A stretch of 64,000 bases of DNA from contig JAJZFA010000005.1 in assembly GCA_021805565.1 (NCBI GenBank), forward strand, positions 1 through 64,000, written 5' to 3'. A program made the translations under genes and the position numbers. Under the pieces are notes generated by a model that had not been told where the DNA came from, ran no database searches, and was given only the letters and a program-made list of their open reading frames with translations. Below are positions 61,178 through 64,000 of this stretch, in pieces. Origin of the DNA: Pseudomonadota bacterium (GTDB lineage: Bacteria > Pseudomonadota > Alphaproteobacteria > Acetobacterales > Acetobacteraceae). Every line of letters starts with the position of its first letter. The first letter of the stretch is position 1.

Positions 61178-61470
61178 TGTTTTCCCCCGAACATAAATAG
61201 AACGCTACCGGAGCTAAAGTTCCTTGGCAACTATGGAATGTATCTCGACTCCTCGCGGAATTTGCGGCGGCCACTAAAAGGACTTACTACCGCGCCAGCG
61301 TGAGCCAATGAAGACGCAAACGGTCGTGGAGGTCTCTCCAACAGGCGCTTGCTTAACCCTTGGCCATAGTCAAATCAGCACAATTTCTCAGGGTTCGAAT
61401 AAGCGGCCCGGGATGTTGTCATCAAATATTAGATCGAAAACGCAACAATCTCCGAATCCAGACGCATCGC

Positions 61471-62157
61471 CTAAGCGAAATCGCGCTCGGCCACGCGAAC
61501 CACTGCCTCCCTTCCGCCATCCTTCAGCACGTCAAGCGGCAATCGGTGCTGCAAAGCGCCGTGGGGTTGACGCAGCCAGAGCCACGCCGACCGAGCATCG
61601 GGGGCCACCTTCAGAACATCCGCGAGACCCGCGAGTGGACGGGCATCCACGAACTGCTCCAGCGGATAGGCCAATTTCCGCTCACCACGCAAAAGACCAA
61701 TCACCGAACCCCGCTTGTGCCAACTGCTGAGCGTGGAACGAGGAATACCGAGGGCATGCTCGATTTCGCCTGCTCCAGCCACCGGGCCGGCCCAGCTTTC
61801 CAGCGGCCGCGCCTTGGCGTAGCGATCCAGCCGCTCCCGTCCCTCCGCCACGCCGATGCGTTCGCCCAGCCCAGTGCCTCGGCTATGCTCGACCGTGCCG
61901 GCGTCGGCGATCGGCTTCCGCCGACCGGGCCAAGCCTGGAGAATCGCTGCTCGAAGCCTGTCTTTGCCCCGCACGATCTCCCGGCGATCGGCTTCCGGTA
62001 GTGCGCCGACCAAGTCCCAGACGATCACGACGACCTGCGCCAGGCTGCGAACATCGCTCGACGCCGCACCGGGAATTTGCTTTTGAAGCGCCGCACGAAC
62101 ATCGCCTTCGCTCAGGTGGCTCAGAGCGGCTCGTGCCGGCAAGGCTGCATTGGTCAT
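61471..62157 (-). CDS. Xre/MbcA/ParS-like toxin-binding domain protein, apparently orphan
   Basis: This 228-aa protein's C-terminus, LADVLKVAPDARSAWLWL, then HRLPLDVLKDGGREAVV, matches the MbcA/ParS/Xre antitoxin domain (DUF2384), usually paired with a RES-domain toxin. The middle part has a helix-turn-helix (EIEHALGIPRSTLSSWHKRG). The N-terminal 90 residues are unassigned (DVRAALQKQIPG...AQVVVIVWDLVG). ATG 62157 has GGAGG upstream; the frame is open further upstream without support. No RES toxin gene follows: the next 293 bases to the three-Cys gene are non-coding. It may be a free-standing regulator or the survivor of a broken pair. Confidence 0.7.
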   Translation of the reverse strand: MTNAALPARAALSHLSEGDVRAALQKQIPGAASSDVRSLAQVVVIVWDLVGALPEADRREIVRGKDRLRAAILQAWPGRRKPIADAGTVEHSRGTGLGERIGVAEGRERLDRYAKARPLESWAGPVAGAGEIEHALGIPRSTLSSWHKRGSVIGLLRGERKLAYPLEQFVDARPLAGLADVLKVAPDARSAWLWLRQPHGALQHRLPLDVLKDGGREAVVRVAERDFA

Positions 62158-62470
62158 GATTGCCTCCATATCTCGGACAGATAGTCCCGATTGAACGAAT
62201 TGTCCAGTTTGTCCACCATCGCTTCGTCCCAGCGGCACATCCCGCGATGGCCGCGGCGGTTGCATCGGGGCACAGATGTGGATGTTCCGCGCGGGCGCGC
62301 ATGATGCCCCGGCGACGACACAGGGACCAAAGTTGCGGCATGCGAACAGACCGGCGGCATGGACCGTCGATGATTTGAACGCCAATCGGCGCTGGATCTG
62401 CGAACTCGACGACTGCGCGCGCCACGATAGGAAAATGACGACGGCAGCATAGGCTTCATCCAGCCGCATA
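62158..62470. other. Intergenic region with no supported gene
   Basis: About 310 bases lie between the MbcA/ParS-like gene and the SCO gene, both on the minus strand. Overlapping open frames exist in several frames but none has a ribosome site or recognisable sequence. It could be the remains of a gene. Confidence 0.4.
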
Positions 62471-63076
62471 TCATCCCATCAGCTTCTTCAAGCTCGCCGC
62501 CATCTCCTGCCCCGTAGCGTCCGCCCGCAACGGCGCAACGAACGACCCGTCCGGGCCCATCAAATACAGCACCGAACTATGATCCATCGCGTAATCGCCT
62601 GGCCCCGGGCCGGTGCGGTGTTCGGCATAATAAACCCGGTATGCCTTCGCCACGGCGGCAATCTGCTCCGGCGTGCCGGTCAGCCCTTCGATCCGCGGCC
62701 CGAACGCGGCGACATAGGCCTTCATCGCCGCCGGCGTGTCCCGTTTCGGATCGACGGTGATGAACACCGGCTGAATCCGATCGGCGGCGGGCCCCAGCCT
62801 GTCCATCGCATCGGCGATCGCGTTCAGGGTGGTCGGGCAGACATCGGGGCAGAACGTGTACCCGAAATACACAAGCATGTACCGGCCCCGGAAATCCCGG
62901 TCCGTCACCGGTTTGGCGTTGCCGTCCTCCAGCGTGAACGGCCCACCGATGGACAGCGCATTGGTGCCGCCGCCGCCGGACCACAGCACCGCGGCCGCGC
63001 CGATCAGCAGCGCCGCCAGCAGCAGGCCCATCGTCGCATAGACGATCCGGGTGGGCGGTTTAGGGGGTGTGGACAT
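62471..63076 (-). CDS. SCO1/SenC-family copper chaperone
   Basis: This 201-aa membrane-anchored thioredoxin-fold protein has a TM helix near residues 12-32, the copper motif Cys76-X3-Cys80 (FCPDVCPTTL) and the conserved His in AMDHSSVLYLM. It delivers or senses Cu(I) for assembly of the CuA site of cytochrome c oxidase. It starts at ATG 63076 with GGAGG upstream, chosen over GTG/ATG at 63100. It overlaps the end of the decayed upstream copper-protein frame by about 17 bases. No oxidase genes are in the window. Confidence 0.88.
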   Translation of the reverse strand: MSTPPKPPTRIVYATMGLLLAALLIGAAAVLWSGGGGTNALSIGGPFTLEDGNAKPVTDRDFRGRYMLVYFGYTFCPDVCPTTLNAIADAMDRLGPAADRIQPVFITVDPKRDTPAAMKAYVAAFGPRIEGLTGTPEQIAAVAKAYRVYYAEHRTGPGPGDYAMDHSSVLYLMGPDGSFVAPLRADATGQEMAASLKKLMG

Positions 63077-63476
63077 GCGTGCCTCCTTCGTGCGGTTCAA
63101 TCGGGTTTGCGATCATCCGCCGCAACGCGGCGGCGACTTGTCCGGCGAACCCAGATAGGGCGGCCGTGTCCGGTTGCCAGACCGCGCGCAGCCAGCCGTT
63201 TGGATCGATCAGGAATGCCGAACCGGACAACGTGGCCGGCGTTCGGCCCGCGATAATGGCATAGGCGGCCCAGGCCGCTGGGTCGGCCGCCACGCACGAC
63301 CCGGCCGCCGGCGCGGTACCGCCCCGCAAATCCACCGTCACGAGCGCGGTTCCCGGCAGCCGCGGACGATCCGCCATCGCCGCCGCGAGACCTGAAAGCT
63401 GGTAGGGTAGGCCGCGACCGTCAGCAGCGTCAGCGACCGCCCGCACGGCGCCAACGCCAGAGCCAAAATGGCCCAC
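63060..63476 (-). pseudogene. C-terminal remnant of a copper-resistance/redoxin-type protein
   Basis: The frame ends in SGSAFLIDPNGWLRAVWQP...AANPIEPHEGGTHVHTP-like text, closely resembling the redoxin end of CopD-type fusion proteins that often lie just before SCO genes. No plausible start exists: the frame opens in the middle of sequence read in another frame by the upstream gene. The N-terminal membrane part is absent. This looks like the leftover of a deletion or frameshift. Confidence 0.45.
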
Positions 63477-63787
63477 CCGCCCACCGTCTTGGCGCCGTTC
63501 GGCTGGGTCAGCGTGTTATAGCCCTCGTCGATGGCAAAGCCGAAATCGTCGGTTATGCGTTTGTCGAGCTCGAACCCGGCCTGATACAGGACGGGCGACG
63601 GGCCGCTGAAGGCCGGCTGCGGCAGAAAGCCAATGGTCGCCACGCTCGCCTCGTCGGCGACGTTGGGATCGTCGGATAGCAGCGTGCTGACAAACATATG
63701 GTCGCCGGCGACGCCGTGCGCCATCGCCTGTCCGGCGGTCGCCAACGGGCAGACAGCCAGCAAAGCCGGTAGATACCATGTTCTCAT
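63338..63787 (-). pseudogene. Truncated exported protein fused by deletion to downstream sequence
   Basis: ATG 63787 (MRTWYLPALLAVCPLATAGQAMA) gives a signal peptide with AGGAA upstream. The mature part HGVAGDHMFVSTLLSDDPNVADE...ELDKRITDDFGFAIDEGYNTL resembles the start of a longer exported protein seen in copper-related loci. After KTVGGW the sequence becomes low-quality (basic, Arg-rich, out of frame with the CopD-like remnant) and stops at 63338. The full family protein should be longer by about 120-150 residues. An internal deletion joining two genes explains both halves. Confidence 0.5.
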
Positions 63788-63849
63788 TGCGGGATTCCTG
63801 ATGACATAAAGAATCGAACCGGCCCGCACACGCGAACCGGTTAGCCTGG

Positions 63850-64000
63850 TCATCGGATAAGGGGCGGTGCCCTGGGCTGGCTGGGTGGCCGGTGCAGCGC
63901 CGGCGGTGCGGTGGACGGCGGCGGCAGTCCGGACCTGACACCTGTCCAGATGCCCAAAGGGGCGGCGATCGCATCCGCCGTCGCCACCATGACAGGTGGC
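63850..64000 (-). CDS. Partial 3' end of a possible DUF2946-like protein
   Basis: The last 49 codons of a frame entering from beyond the window end in a Pro/Ala-rich tail (STAPPALHRPPSQPRAPPLIR), typical in style for DUF2946 proteins of copper loci. Its TGA overlaps an ATG (ATGA) of the next frame. Only the C-terminus is visible, so this is tentative. Confidence 0.3.
   Translation of the reverse strand, partial: PPVMVATADAIAAPLGIWTGVRSGLPPPSTAPPALHRPPSQPRAPPLIR

Noticed and set aside
61178-61470. RES toxin downstream of the MbcA/ParS-like gene
   Set aside because: All frames are broken and none shows RES-type sequence.
61308-61730. Plus-strand open frames over the end of the MbcA/ParS-like gene
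   Set aside because: No ribosome site, unusual composition and overlap with a better supported gene.

Overview
The window is GC-rich DNA from an alphaproteobacterium, most plausibly Rhodospirillales and perhaps Acetobacteraceae. The best evidence is the unbroken envelope and translation block at 35.9-49.4 kb (rpsB-tsf-pyrH-frr-uppS-cdsA-dxr-rseP-bamA-ompH/skp-lpxD-fabZ-lpxA, all on the minus strand). Frequent GTG/TTG starts, ATGA-type overlaps, a CtrA-type TTAA-N7-TTAA box and a Hint-domain giant repeat protein agree with this. The family-level placement is inference. Coding is dense and most genes are chromosomal housekeeping or catabolic genes.

Layout. 0-5.4 kb: an orphan gene with a near-leaderless promoter, a block of tandem palindromic repeats, a GT2-GtrA/GT39 pair for polyprenyl-phosphate-linked sugar transfer, and metA. 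5.5-13 kb: an FAD oxidoreductase, an ELM1-like protein, a 623-aa conserved unknown, a 56-aa small protein, a di-haem cytochrome c peroxidase and a secreted phosphoesterase. 13.0-13.6 kb: a non-coding, partly AT-rich region with a perfect DnaA box and a perfect CtrA box, followed by a PEP-CTERM protein. 14.5-17.7 kb: an SDR and a translationally coupled class III CoA-transferase/GrdB-like pair. 17.9-24.8 kb: one 2297-aa protein made of GTIGTLTNSGTI-type repeats with a C-terminal Hint domain. 25-34.9 kb: a TPR-sulfotransferase, glutathione reductase, tRNA-Leu(UAA), an acyltransferase, a double-ACT protein, hisD and a coupled lyase/MaoC-like pair. 35.0-35.9 kb: a low-GC HEPN-type Abi gene next to a divergent structured RNA candidate. 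35.9-49.4 kb: the envelope/translation block. 49.7-51.8 kb: a bicupin with a divergent XRE-cupin regulator, then a low-GC HigBA toxin-antitoxin pair. 51.9-57.2 kb: an esterase and a complete Liv-type ABC transporter (livJHMGF). 57.2-59.0 kb: an FMO-type monooxygenase. 59.3-62.2 kb: a TcmP/three-Cys (Gp37/Gp68, DUF5131) pair and an orphan Xre/MbcA/ParS-like protein. 62.5-64 kb: a SCO protein with decayed copper-related genes upstream.

The best candidates for something undescribed are: (i) the HEPN Abi protein with an adjacent RNA that folds into two GNRA-capped hairpins and a strong terminator; (ii) the TcmP/DUF5131 pair, which looks like a methyltransferase-like protein plus a CX6CX2C metal-cluster protein; (iii) the giant Hint repeat protein with its seven-fold higher-order repeat; (iv) the Cys-form GrdB-like protein coupled to a CoA-transferase; and (v) the 63-bp tandem palindromes, with a dispersed TGCCCGA...TCGGGCA family elsewhere in the window.
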